Positions 34,765-43,527 of a stretch of DNA of 64,000 bases are shown piece by piece; position 1 is the stretch's first letter; the number at the start of each line of letters is the position of its first letter. The position numbers and the translations under genes are program-made. Below the pieces are notes generated by a model. The model made no database searches. It saw nothing but the letters and a program-made list of their open reading frames with translations, and was not told the origin of the DNA. The stretch is from Armatimonadota bacterium (GTDB taxonomy: Bacteria; Armatimonadota; HRBIN16): NCBI GenBank assembly GCA_026003175.1, contig BPGT01000002.1, forward strand, positions 434,001 through 498,000, read 5' to 3'.

Positions 34765-35019
34765 CTATCCGCGAAGTGTTTCTATCTGTTGGCGCAGCTG
34801 GCGCACGTACTCACCGCTATCGGTGATATCCGTTCTGTCTGCCCACTCCCCAATAAAGCCTATGCTTGCCAGATAGTGCAGTAGTTCCCTGCCCGTGAGG
34901 GGAAACTCCGTGTCGCCTGTTTCGGGCAGTACCATCACCCTCAGGCGGTGCCCTTTCAGCTCGGATTCGTGTGCTTTGATCTCTTCCCAGGTGCCTTCCA
35001 GTACCTTAAAGTTCCCCAT
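34765..35019 (-). CDS. Putative antitoxin paired with the PIN toxin
   Basis: The 84-residue protein begins MGNFKVLEGTWEEIKAHESE. It has a middle LRVMVLPETGD segment and an acidic C-terminus. This resembles small antitoxins found next to VapC genes, but no DNA-binding motif is obvious. The start at 35019 is supported by GAAGGGAG upstream. It precedes the toxin frame by five bases, the standard order. It should bind and mask the PIN RNase and repress the pair. Confidence 0.6.
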   Translation of the reverse strand: MGNFKVLEGTWEEIKAHESELKGHRLRVMVLPETGDTEFPLTGRELLHYLASIGFIGEWADRTDITDSGEYVRQLRQQIETLRG

Positions 35020-35171
35020 AACGATTGTACTCCCTTCTTCAGCAGCTCCCGAAGTTCGCCCGATCTGTCTGACCCAGTGAAAAAATCTGTTTCTATTATA
35101 CCCGTTAAACCCTTTGCCTGGCGCTTCTGGTTGCCGAAGGTCGTGATCTACAGCCATCTCCTGTGCCAGAG

Positions 35172-35446
35172 CAACCTCACCCCCATCCCCTCTCCTATGA
35201 GGAGAGGGGTGATTATGGTTCCTCCTTCCCTCGCAGGGAAGGGGGTCAGGGGGTTCGGTTACCAAAGTTCACCTCTCCCCCCAACCCCTCTCCTACGCGG
35301 AGAGGGGAGCAAACCTCCTTCCCTCGCAGGGAAGGGGGTCAGGGGTTCGGTTACCAAAGTTCACCTCTCCCCCCAACCCCTCTCCTACGCGGAGAGGGGA
35401 GCAAACCTCCTTCCCTCGCAGGGAAGGGGGTCAGGGGGTTAGGTTC
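35172..35446. repeat. Tandem two-hairpin palindromic repeats before the pilin operon
   Basis: About three units fill the main part of the 519-base gap between the antitoxin and pilin genes. Each joins CCCCTCTCCTA...AGGAGAGGGG to CTTCCCTCGCAGGGAAGGGGG with a GGTTCGGTTACCAAAGTTCACC spacer between units. They are the same family as at 19411. The last 90 bases before the pilin are AT-richer and probably hold its promoter, but no clear boxes are seen. Confidence 0.85.
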
Positions 35447-35538
35447 AGACACCAAAAAACCGGCAATTTTGATGTGAAATCCGCACCTGCTGGATGGAAA
35501 AACCCTTATGAAATCCCTTTCAGGAGGTGCTTCCGAGA

Positions 35539-35889
35539 ATGTTCAACCTGATCCGAAAGGCACGCGCCGAGCGAGGCTTCACCCTCGTGGAGATTATGAT
35601 CGTCGTGCTGATTATCGGCATCCTGCTCGCCATCGCGGTGCCGAACTTCGTGCGGGCACGTGAAAGCAGCCGTGCCAAGTCCTGTGTAGCGAACCTGAAG
35701 CAGATTGATGCAGCCAAAGAGCAGTGGGCGATGGACAACAACAAGTCGAACGGTGATGCTTGTGATATGACGGACCTTGTACCGACCTATCTGAAGTCTA
35801 CGCCCTCGTGTCCGTCGGGTGGTAGCTACACGGTAGGTGACGTCGGCACAGACCCCACCTGCAGCATTGGCGGCACACACAGCCTGTAA
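35539..35889 (+). CDS. Type IV pilin-like protein (first copy)
   Basis: The 116-residue prepilin has the cleavage motif G/FTLVE after a 13-residue leader and a long hydrophobic helix (MIVVLIIGILLAIAVPNF). This helix packs in the pilus or pseudopilus core. The globular part is short, with two Cys pairs (KSC, DACDM, PSCPS, PTCS). ATG 35539 follows CAGGAGGTG. The helix is nearly identical to that of the next gene, so the two arose by duplication. Processing by a PilD-type peptidase is expected; none is in the window. Confidence 0.88.
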   Translation: MFNLIRKARAERGFTLVEIMIVVLIIGILLAIAVPNFVRARESSRAKSCVANLKQIDAAKEQWAMDNNKSNGDACDMTDLVPTYLKSTPSCPSGGSYTVGDVGTDPTCSIGGTHSL

Positions 35890-36039
35890 TCTCATTGCTA
35901 AGTTTAAGGTTTGTAGAGCCGATGGGTTTATCCCACCCTGCGATTTCCCATCGGCTTCGTTTTAGCCCTCGCCTCTTGCCCCTCTCCTGCGGCGTGGGGG
36001 AAGGGCGGAGGTTCGTGAAGACGACGGAGGTGATACACG

Positions 36040-36408
36040 ATGCGCCATCTACGCTCTCAAGGTTTCACGCTGGTGGAAATCATGATTGTGGTGCTCATTA
36101 TTGGCATCCTGCTGGCTATCGCTGTGCCCAACTACGTGCAGGCACGAGAGACCAGCCGGCGCAAGTCATGTATCGGCAGTTTGCTCCGCGTGGACATCGC
36201 CAAACAGCAGTGGGCGATGGACAACAACAAAGAACCCACCGACACGCCCGACTGGAGCGACATCGTGGGACCGGACAAGTATATCAAGGGCGACCCGACG
36301 ACATTCCCCACCAGCACCTGCCGATCGGGCGGTACCTACACGATGAACAACGTCAGCACACCTCCGCAGTGCTCGCTGGAGACGACAGCGGGGCATAAGC
36401 TCTGGTAA
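36040..36408 (+). CDS. Type IV pilin-like protein (second copy)
   Basis: The 122-residue prepilin begins MRHLRSQGFTLVEIMIVV, giving a short leader, the conserved Glu5, and the core helix. It shares ARE(S/T)SR-KSC and QWAMDNNK with the preceding pilin. Four Cys residues are present. ACGGAGGTG precedes the start. The 150 bases between the two pilins include a short GCCGATGGG/CCCATCGGC hairpin (35918-35955), which may act as an attenuator or terminator after the first pilin. Confidence 0.88.
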   Translation: MRHLRSQGFTLVEIMIVVLIIGILLAIAVPNYVQARETSRRKSCIGSLLRVDIAKQQWAMDNNKEPTDTPDWSDIVGPDKYIKGDPTTFPTSTCRSGGTYTMNNVSTPPQCSLETTAGHKLW

Positions 36409-36419
36409 GGAGGCATCCC

Positions 36420-36863
36420 ATGAAACGGCGAGCGCGAGGGTTTACCCTGGCGGAGATTGTGTTGTCTATCTTCCTGCTGGGCGTGGTGGCAGTGGTGTTT
36501 GGCGCGTTGTTTCCGGTCAGCCAGCGGCTGAGCGGTGGTGCTAGGTGGCGTGCGGCGGCGCTGGCTCTGGCGGAACGGCGTATGGAAGCGATCAAGTTCA
36601 TCGGCTACGGCAACCTGACCTACGACGGCTTGCGGGCATACGGGTTGATCGACGCCAGCCCGAACGCGTCGCCCTTCTCGTTCACCAACACCGATGATAC
36701 CAGCCGCGAAAGCCCGGCGAGGATGCTTCCCAACGGGCAGGGGCAGATTGTGGTGGAGGACGTGGCGTGGGATGTGAAACGGGTCATTGTGCGGGTCAGC
36801 TGGCGCGACCTGAACGGGCAGACGAGGCAAGTGGAACTGCGTACGCTGGTGACCAACCTGTAG
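36420..36863 (+). CDS. Minor pseudopilin, PilV/GspI-like
   Basis: The 147-residue protein has the prepilin motif RGFTLAEIVLSIFLLGVVAV with an Ala-Glu at the cleavage site. A small globular domain follows (ALALAERRMEAIKFIGYGNL, typical of PilV/GspI-type). It starts 12 bases after the second pilin with AAGGAGG just upstream. It probably helps initiate a type IV pilus or secretion pseudopilus at the inner membrane. Confidence 0.8.
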   Translation: MKRRARGFTLAEIVLSIFLLGVVAVVFGALFPVSQRLSGGARWRAAALALAERRMEAIKFIGYGNLTYDGLRAYGLIDASPNASPFSFTNTDDTSRESPARMLPNGQGQIVVEDVAWDVKRVIVRVSWRDLNGQTRQVELRTLVTNL

Positions 36864-36903
36864 CGTGCAGAAGCGTGCCTGTGCCAAACGAGGGGGTGGC
36901 AAT

Positions 36904-37422
36904 ATGCAAAGAGCAGTCAAAAGGAACAATAGCACACGTCGCGCGGTGACTCTGGTGGAGCTGCTCGTCGCCAGCGGCATCATGGTGATCCTGCTCATGG
37001 CGCTGATGCCCTTGCTCAGCGCCTCGACCCGCGCCTGGCAAAGAAACTCCACCGATGTGGCGGTCACCATGGATGCTACCCTTGCCATGCGCCGTATCGT
37101 CAGTGAACTACGTCGGGCGAGGTCGGTGAGCGTCAACAGTTCGCAAACACAGGTCACCTACGTGCTGCCCAGCGGGGCAGATGGCTCCTTTGGTTTATCC
37201 TACGAGACCTTGAAGTGGCATCCTGCCGAGGGCACAACGGACACTGTCTACCTCATCGAGGGGGTAGTGCCAACCGATCCCGAGACGGGCACCACCTATC
37301 CCATTTTCCAGCTGGGCGCGAACGGGCGCACGGTGACCGTCCGCTTGTGTATACGCAGGCAGACGCCTGCGGGAACTCGCTACTTCCGTATGCAAGAGCT
37401 GGTCGTATTGCGCAACCGATAA
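36904..37422 (+). CDS. Minor pseudopilin, PilW/GspJ-like
   Basis: The 172-residue protein has a prepilin-like N-terminus (RRAVTLVELLVASGIMVIL), with Ala in place of Gly-Phe at the cleavage site. The PilW-like stretch LAMRRIVSELRRARSV and beta strands follow. The start at 36904 is chosen because the leader then has normal length. It is fourth in the pilin operon and the next gene follows with AAGGAGGTGA over its stop. The altered cleavage site may affect processing. Confidence 0.75.
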   Translation: MQRAVKRNNSTRRAVTLVELLVASGIMVILLMALMPLLSASTRAWQRNSTDVAVTMDATLAMRRIVSELRRARSVSVNSSQTQVTYVLPSGADGSFGLSYETLKWHPAEGTTDTVYLIEGVVPTDPETGTTYPIFQLGANGRTVTVRLCIRRQTPAGTRYFRMQELVVLRNR

Positions 37423-37435
37423 GGAGGTGAGCGCG

Positions 37436-39238
37436 ATGTTACGGACGTTTTCCCGGAACAAAAGATGGCAACAAGCAACCGCTCTGGTCACATCGTTGCT
37501 GGTGCTATTCATGTCCTTTGGTCTGGGTACCGCGCTGGTCAGTCTCGGCACGGCGGGCATACGCCATGTTGCCCGTGAAGAGCAGGCGGTGCGCACCCTC
37601 TATGCCGCCGAAGCGGGGCTGGAGTACAAGAAGATGCAGGTCTGGAAACAGTTTAAGGTGGAGCAGAAGTTCGACAGTTTCGTCCCTTGGGAGCTGGCGT
37701 CGCCTACCAATCCGATGGCGACAGTGGGAGGAGATTTAGGAGGCAGCTTGCGCTACTCCTGCGGGATTGTCGGGCAGCGCGTCAATAGCAACTTCAGCCG
37801 CGAACTGACTTTCCGTGCGGTAGGGTGGGTGGACAGGGATAACGACGGTCAGCTGGATGACGGCGAACCCCGCACCGTGCTGGAGCAGACCTTAGAGTTC
37901 ACACTGGATCGCTCCGGGGTGTTCGACTACGCCTACTTCGCCAACAACTACGGGTGGATGTATGGTTTCGGGGCGAACGACCTGATCGTGAACGGCGATA
38001 TGCGCGCCAACGGAAACTTCGACTTCAGCGGGGGCACGCCCACCATCAACGGCAGCGTCTACGCCTGCGCCAACAATAAACTGATACCACCTGCTGTGGG
38101 CTACGTGAACATCACCCCCACGCAGTGGAGCAACAGTTACTACAACAGCCAGAACAACCCACGCGCTCGCCAGGCATACGATCCAACCCGGCACGGAGCC
38201 AAGGGCTCAGATACCTACGAGCAGTGGCGTGACCTCATCTACGACCAGAACGCCAGCATGGTGAACAACAGGGTATCGGGAGCGGTAGTAGCGGACGCGC
38301 GCGGCACTAAAACCTACAGCGGTACCGTACTGGACCCGACGCCTACCCAGGAACTGCCCATGCCTGACCTGGATGATATTAACCGCTACATCAACCTGTC
38401 GCAGAACTATGTGGACCAGAAGCAGACCTTTGCAGACGGCACGCCAAACCCCAACTACGGGCAGGGTGCGTACGTGGAGGTATGGAACGGCTCGCTCAAC
38501 CGGTACGTGCGTATCTCTACCAACGGTGTGGTCAACGGTTCGGCGGTACTGATCGGTACCAGCGACAAGCCTATCCGCATCCACGGACCGGTCACCTTCA
38601 CCGGCGACGTGGTCATCAAGGGATATGTGCAGGGGCAGGGCACGCTCTACGCCGGACGTAACGTACACATCGTCGGCAGTGTGCGCTACAAGAACCCGCC
38701 AGACTTCCGGGGTACGAACCCGACGACCATCGAGCAGCAGAACGAGAAAAAAGACATTCTGGGTTTAGCTGCGCGGGGAAGCGTGATTATGGGCAACGTG
38801 AAGAAGTTTGGCTACTACCCGTTGCATTACATGACGCCCCCCTTCACTAAGCCTCGCTACGATGAATACGGCAACCTGATACCTGCCTATGATGCTACCC
38901 AGATTGACAGCTACGGCAGGAAGCGGTATCAGTCGTTGTATAGCGACGACTACATCAACAGCATCTCAGAAAACATCAACCAGATAGACGCTATTCTGTA
39001 CACCAACTTCGTCGGGGGCGGAAACATTGCGACAGGTGGTGGCGGCTGCACCATCAACGGCTCTATCATCTGCAAGGATGAGGCGATGGTGTTGTATAGT
39101 CTGCCACTGCGTCTGAACTACGACAACCGCATCCGTGATAAGGGACCGGGCACGCGACCGCTGATCGATATCGACCTGCCTCGCGCTCCAAAGATGGTGC
39201 CCAAACTGTGGCAGGTGCTTTCAGGAGGTGCAGGGTAA
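37436..39238 (+). CDS. PilX-like N-terminus with large beta-rich domain
   Basis: The 600-residue protein has one N-terminal membrane helix (ATALVTSLLVLFMSFGLGTA), followed by a PilX-type segment (REEQAVRTLYAAEAGLEYKK). The remaining 500 residues are rich in Gly, Asn and Tyr. They include beta-helix-like stretches (GDVVIKGYVQGQGTLYAGRN) as in bactofilin-like or PilX C-terminal domains. It follows four pilin genes and likely forms a tip or adhesin part. The ATG follows AAGGAGGTGA. Its stop overlaps the next start by one base. Confidence 0.7.
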   Translation: MLRTFSRNKRWQQATALVTSLLVLFMSFGLGTALVSLGTAGIRHVAREEQAVRTLYAAEAGLEYKKMQVWKQFKVEQKFDSFVPWELASPTNPMATVGGDLGGSLRYSCGIVGQRVNSNFSRELTFRAVGWVDRDNDGQLDDGEPRTVLEQTLEFTLDRSGVFDYAYFANNYGWMYGFGANDLIVNGDMRANGNFDFSGGTPTINGSVYACANNKLIPPAVGYVNITPTQWSNSYYNSQNNPRARQAYDPTRHGAKGSDTYEQWRDLIYDQNASMVNNRVSGAVVADARGTKTYSGTVLDPTPTQELPMPDLDDINRYINLSQNYVDQKQTFADGTPNPNYGQGAYVEVWNGSLNRYVRISTNGVVNGSAVLIGTSDKPIRIHGPVTFTGDVVIKGYVQGQGTLYAGRNVHIVGSVRYKNPPDFRGTNPTTIEQQNEKKDILGLAARGSVIMGNVKKFGYYPLHYMTPPFTKPRYDEYGNLIPAYDATQIDSYGRKRYQSLYSDDYINSISENINQIDAILYTNFVGGGNIATGGGGCTINGSIICKDEAMVLYSLPLRLNYDNRIRDKGPGTRPLIDIDLPRAPKMVPKLWQVLSGGAG

Positions 39239-39687
39239 TGAAGACAGTGCGATCAGTCGTTGCCTGTTTATGCATCGGTGTTCTCTCGGCGGCTTCGGCA
39301 CTGGCGGTCGGTTTTGACCCACGCGGCGCGCAGGAGGCTGCCGGGCTGAGCAGGGAGTTCGATGACGCTACCCGCCTGCAACAGATGCAACAAGCGCCGC
39401 AACTGCCCGCTCCGCCAGTGGTTAACGTGACCAAACCCTCGCCGCCGCCTGAACAGCAGGTAGACGCAGACAGTAGTCCGTTACTACAGGCGAGCCAGAA
39501 AATGTCGGCTGAGCAGGCAAGGCAGGCACTGCAGCAAGCCGAGCGCCAGATACAGCGAGAGCGAAGTGGTGGTTTCTGGCAGACCACGTGGCGTTTCCTG
39601 CTGTGGAGCTCTGTGGGTGCTGCGCTGAGCTGGGCGGTATGGAGCTGGATGGTACGCCGCGCTTCCGATAGCTTGAGGCTGGGCTAA
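39238..39687 (+). CDS. Small exported membrane-anchored protein of the pilin operon
   Basis: The 149-residue protein starts with a signal peptide (VACLCIGVLSAASALAVG). A Pro/Gln-rich linker and a short coiled coil (AEQARQALQQAERQIQRE) follow. It ends with a transmembrane helix (FLLWSSVGAALSWAVWSWMV) and a basic tail. No family was recognised. The start overlaps the upstream stop (TAATG), so it is translated with the PilX-like protein. It may anchor or assist assembly of the pilus tip. Confidence 0.65.
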   Translation: MKTVRSVVACLCIGVLSAASALAVGFDPRGAQEAAGLSREFDDATRLQQMQQAPQLPAPPVVNVTKPSPPPEQQVDADSSPLLQASQKMSAEQARQALQQAERQIQRERSGGFWQTTWRFLLWSSVGAALSWAVWSWMVRRASDSLRLG

Positions 39688-39694
39688 AAAAAAC

Positions 39695-39730
39695 GGGCGT
39701 GCTGCGCGCACGCCCAACGGCTTCATTTTT
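39695..39730 (+). terminator. Intrinsic terminator of the pilin operon
   Basis: A seven-base stem GGGCGTG/CACGCCC with a seven-base loop is preceded by an A-run and followed by a TTTTT at 39726-39730. It lies eight bases after the last gene of the operon. The T-run is some ten bases from the stem, so strength is uncertain. Confidence 0.65.
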
Positions 39731-39916
39731 GATGCTGCTCGTGGTCCCTCTTGCTAGTACGGTAACAGTAATGCTTAAACGTTTCAAATGTATAGACGCA
39801 CGAAACCGGCAAAAGGTTCAGTCTGTTGCTCCAGAACCTGTAGCCACAGGCTATCTGTTTTTTTCAGAGTAGGGTATACTTAACCCGATAAATTGTGAGG
39901 TGGATGGTTTGAGCCC

Positions 39917-40618
39917 GTGATACCACTTGGTGATGAAAACCCAACACGCTCTTTTCCGATTGTCACCGTTGCGCTCATTGTTGTGAATGTGCTTGTTTTC
40001 CTGTACGACAAGCTAATCGGATTTGGCGCACCGGAGGCTCTCGCCGAGTACGCGATGATTCCCTGCACCATCTCTGGGCAGTGCCAGTACCAGGTGCCAC
40101 CAATTACACCTCACTGGCTGACCATTTTCACCTCGATGTTTCTGCACGCCGGGATCCTGCATCTGGGCGGGAACATGCTCTATCTCTGGATTTTCGGCAA
40201 CAACGTGGAGGACGCTTTAGGGCATTTTCAATTCCTGTTCTGGTACCTGGCGTGGGGTGTGGCGGCGGCTCTGGCGCACGTGGTCATTAACGCCGATTCG
40301 CCAATCCCCACTGTGGGAGCCAGTGGAGCCATCGCCGGGGCGTTGGGAGCCTACTTTGTGTTGTTTCCTGCCGCCCGGATACGAGTGTTGGTCATCTTCT
40401 TCTTTATCATCGACGTGATAGCGGTACCGGCGTTCATCCTGCTTGGGCTATGGTTCCTGATGCAGTTCCAGTTCCAGCCGGGTGTGGCGACGATGGCACA
40501 TGCGGGTGGGTTCGTTGCCGGTGCTGCAACCATTCTGGCGATGGGTAGGGACAGGGTTTTGCGCAGACTGCGACGTCCTCGCTACTACTATTACCGTTCC
40601 CTGCCTCCTGACTACTGA
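39917..40618 (+). CDS. Rhomboid-family intramembrane serine protease
   Basis: The 233-residue membrane protein has about seven helices. The catalytic Ser is in VGASGAIAGALG and the catalytic His in MAHAGGFVAGA. The HLGGNMLYLWIFGNNVED loop carries the oxyanion Asn. It begins at GTG 39917 after GAGGTGG. It should cleave single-pass membrane proteins within the bilayer; the substrate is unknown. Its last seven bases overlap the end of the convergent Uma2 gene. Confidence 0.92.
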   Translation: MIPLGDENPTRSFPIVTVALIVVNVLVFLYDKLIGFGAPEALAEYAMIPCTISGQCQYQVPPITPHWLTIFTSMFLHAGILHLGGNMLYLWIFGNNVEDALGHFQFLFWYLAWGVAAALAHVVINADSPIPTVGASGAIAGALGAYFVLFPAARIRVLVIFFFIIDVIAVPAFILLGLWFLMQFQFQPGVATMAHAGGFVAGAATILAMGRDRVLRRLRRPRYYYYRSLPPDY

Positions 40619-41322
40619 ATCTCGGAAGGGTCTACACCCAGTTCGCGCAGACGCTGTGCCAGTCGCTCGTTGCGCGCCCTTTCCTGCTGTAGTTCTTGCA
40701 GGGCTTGCTCTGCTCTCTGCCTCTCCAGTTCCGCTTCGCGCTCTGCCTGTTCCATGCGACGGCGCAACTCCACGTATGGCGTAAACCGCTCGCCATCAGG
40801 GCGGTACAGCACCAGCGATTTGCCTTCCAGGCTGAAGCGAATACCCAGTAACGGACTGACCCAGCCCTGCATGTTTTCTATCAGTCGGGGTTCACCATCC
40901 TGACGCACCCAGCCGTCCAGCACCCCTCTGTCAGGGTCGTAGATGTAGTATTCCTGCACGCCATATTGCTCGTAGAAGCGCGATTTCTCCACCAGCTCCA
41001 GAGGGCGGTTGCCCGGCGAGAGCACCTCAAACACCACCTGCGGGGCGATATTGTCCTCTTCCCACTGCTTGTAGGAAGGGCGGTGCGCTTTGGGACGCCC
41101 TAACACCACCATCACATCCGGCGCAGTACGGATGTCGGGACGTCCCTCTACCGGATACCAGAACAGGTCTGCTGCAACGAATACATCCTCGCGGTCGGCA
41201 AAAAGCGCGCACAGGTTGTCGTAGAGATAGACGATATACTCCAGCTGCAAAGTATTATCCGCCATCGGCTTGCCGTCCGACTCGGGGTAGATGATCCTTT
41301 CAGATGCTACCTGTACTGCCAT
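40612..41322 (-). CDS. Uma2-family putative restriction endonuclease
   Basis: The 236-residue paralogue of the protein at 6369-7052 has the same order of motifs: YPESDGKPMADN, APDVMVVLG, QVVFEVLSPGN and VQEYYIYDPDRG. The last 50 residues form a charged coiled coil (EREAELERQRAEQALQELQQ). The nuclease-like core is complete (Asp in APDVM, Glu in FEVLSPGN). The family is often expanded in Armatimonadota and cyanobacteria. Its biological role is not established. Confidence 0.85.
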   Translation of the reverse strand: MAVQVASERIIYPESDGKPMADNTLQLEYIVYLYDNLCALFADREDVFVAADLFWYPVEGRPDIRTAPDVMVVLGRPKAHRPSYKQWEEDNIAPQVVFEVLSPGNRPLELVEKSRFYEQYGVQEYYIYDPDRGVLDGWVRQDGEPRLIENMQGWVSPLLGIRFSLEGKSLVLYRPDGERFTPYVELRRRMEQAEREAELERQRAEQALQELQQERARNERLAQRLRELGVDPSEIQ

Positions 41323-41382
41323 CTTGCATCACCGCTGGTATTATAGCATATACTGGGGCAAAGGCACACACAGGTTTATCGC

Positions 41383-41478
41383 CATGCTGTGCCGAAATGA
41401 GCAAAGTGCGTTTGGAACGAGCGTTAGCGAAGTATTTCTGAGATTCTTCGTTGCGCTCAGCGTGACAGGGACTGGTGT
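41383..41478. repeat. Interspersed CATGCTGA-type intergenic repeat (second copy)
   Basis: In reverse, this stretch reads GTCACGCTGAGCGCAACGAA then GAATCTCAGAAATACTTCGC, the same blocks as at 33062-33144. It lies in the 250-base gap between the Uma2 and DUF5693 genes, where no gene is visible. Confidence 0.5.
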
Positions 41479-41573
41479 GTCAGGACGACAGGCGTGGCGC
41501 GTGTTCAGCATAATACAAAGGCAGAATGAACTCGCTCAAACTACAGAGCAGAAGAAGTGAGGGGTCGCAGGAA

Positions 41574-43527
41574 ATGCTTCATCGGATTGGCTGGTTGCTG
41601 ATACTGTTGGGCACTGCGGTGTCTTTGTTGGCGTTTGGGGCGCGCTGGCGAGCGGAATCGCTGAGCAGGCGTGTGGGCATCGTGGTAGACGGCGAACAGC
41701 TGCTTCAAATCAGTGCAGATATCGGTATATCTTTTCCGCAAATACTGCAACAGATAAAACAAGCGGGAGCCACAGCGGTAGCTCTCGACGAGCAAAGCGT
41801 GGAAGACCTGTTCCGCGCAGGGCAGCTCAGCTGGGAGCTGTATCCCAAGTTCCCTTCGCCCATCGTGCGCGCCGCGTCGGTACAGATTGTGGAGCGGCTG
41901 CGGCAGGCTGCGGGTAGTGTGCAAGCGACTTCCTCCCTGTGGAAGACGGTGTATACTCCATCGCGCAAGAAGCTGCTGGACACCCTGCGGGCGGGTGGGG
42001 GAGTGCTGGTGTATGCCTACACCGATACCGGTGGTGCGGTGGGATTTTCTATTCAGGTTTCGCCCCTTTTATTTGAACGAATGAGTGCGGGGATAGACCC
42101 CGTGCTGGCAAAGCAGGTTTCTGCGGCGGGGCTGTCGATTGTGGCGAGGGTGGGTAACAGCCCCGCCTGTACGCCCCTGCGTGTACGAAGCGTGCTTGCC
42201 GGCGCGAAGCGCGTTGGGGCAAAGGTTGTTGTGTTCAGCGGAGACGAGGTGCTCGGTTTTCGAGCGTTGTTGCCGCTGACTGCGGAGACGATGCGCCGGT
42301 TGGGAATGCTGTACGGATCGGTGGAGTTCGGCAAACAGAAAGGCGACGAACGACTCGCTCGCCTTCTGCTGGATCGCGTGGTGCGTGTACACAGTGTGAC
42401 TGCTGCCGAGATGTCTACTCTCAGTCCGGGAGAGCTCCTGGAGCGTTATACTCGCGCGGTTCGCGAACGCAACATCCGCCTGTGCTATGTGCGCCTGCCT
42501 AGCAGTGTGGCAGAGCAGCCCCTGCAAGGAGTAGCAAGGTTCCTCTCCCAGCTGCGTGTCTCGCTGCAGGAAGCCGGGGTACCGAATCGGCGAGCCCCAT
42601 CCGTTCACCGACCCCCGAGTGCCAGTGTGGATATGGTGGATAACCGGTGGGTCTGCTCTGGTGGCGGGCGTGCTGGTGCTGGAGAGGCTGTTTGCGCTGC
42701 GTCACTCGGCTTGGCTGGCTGTGGGCGCTTTCGTTCTCGGGCTGGTGATTGCGACTGCTGGCAGCGAGACGGGTCGCAAAGCGTGCGCGCTGGCGGCGGC
42801 GGTGGCGTTTCCCTCGCTAGGTTTTTTGCTGGTCAACCTTTTGAAACCCCGTCGGTCGCCTGTGCTGTACGCTCTTGGCGCTTTTGCGGGGTTGACGCTG
42901 TTCAGTCTCGCTGGTGGTTTGCACGTGGTGGCGTTGCTGGCGTCCCTGCCGTTTATGGTGAAAGCGAATCAGTTTGCAGGGATTAAGCTGGCGCACCTGC
43001 TGCCGGTGCTGGTAGTTGGGTGGGCGTATGTGCTGGATACGGTGAACGCCACTTCCTTCGCCGAAGCCAGACAGCGCATTCGCGAGCGGTGGCAGCGAAT
43101 CGTCAGCTACCCGGTCACGGTAGGGCTGGCGGTCGCGGTGCTGGTTGCGCTGGTACTGCTGGCTCTGGTGCTGGTGCGCACCGGCAACGAGCCGGGTGTG
43201 GGCGTCTCCGATTTGGAGATGAAAATGCGCGTGATGCTGGAGCGATACCTGCTGGCGCGTCCGCGTACGAAAGAGTTTCTGGTGGGACACCCCGCGCTAG
43301 TGCTGGCTCTGGCGATGTCGGCGGCGGGCATCGGACGGGCGGTGTGGATTCCGCTGTTGCTGGTGGGCGTAATCGGGCAGGCATCGGTGGTGAACACGCT
43401 GTGCCACATTCATACGCCCCTTGCGCTCTCTCTGCCGCGAATCTTGCTGGGGTGGCTTCTCGGTGCTATAATAGGAACGATAGCATTCGTAGCGATAAGC
43501 CGGTGGACGAGACAGGTGGGAGAATGA
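41574..43527 (+). pseudogene. DUF5693 membrane protein, frame broken at a run of four G
   Basis: The first frame (41574 to about 42580) has an N-terminal membrane helix (GWLLILLGTAVSLLAFGARW) and a large outside domain. The second frame (about 42580-43527) has about nine membrane helices (e.g. FVLGLVIATAGSETG and LPVLVVGWAYVLDTV). Removing one G from GGGG at 42576-42579 joins them as ...SLQEAG-YRIGEPHPF... into 650 residues, the normal DUF5693 length. The gene ends overlapping csaB (ATGA). DUF5693 is commonly paired with csaB, so a role in making or exporting a pyruvylated wall polymer is likely. The extra G may be an error. Confidence 0.8.
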
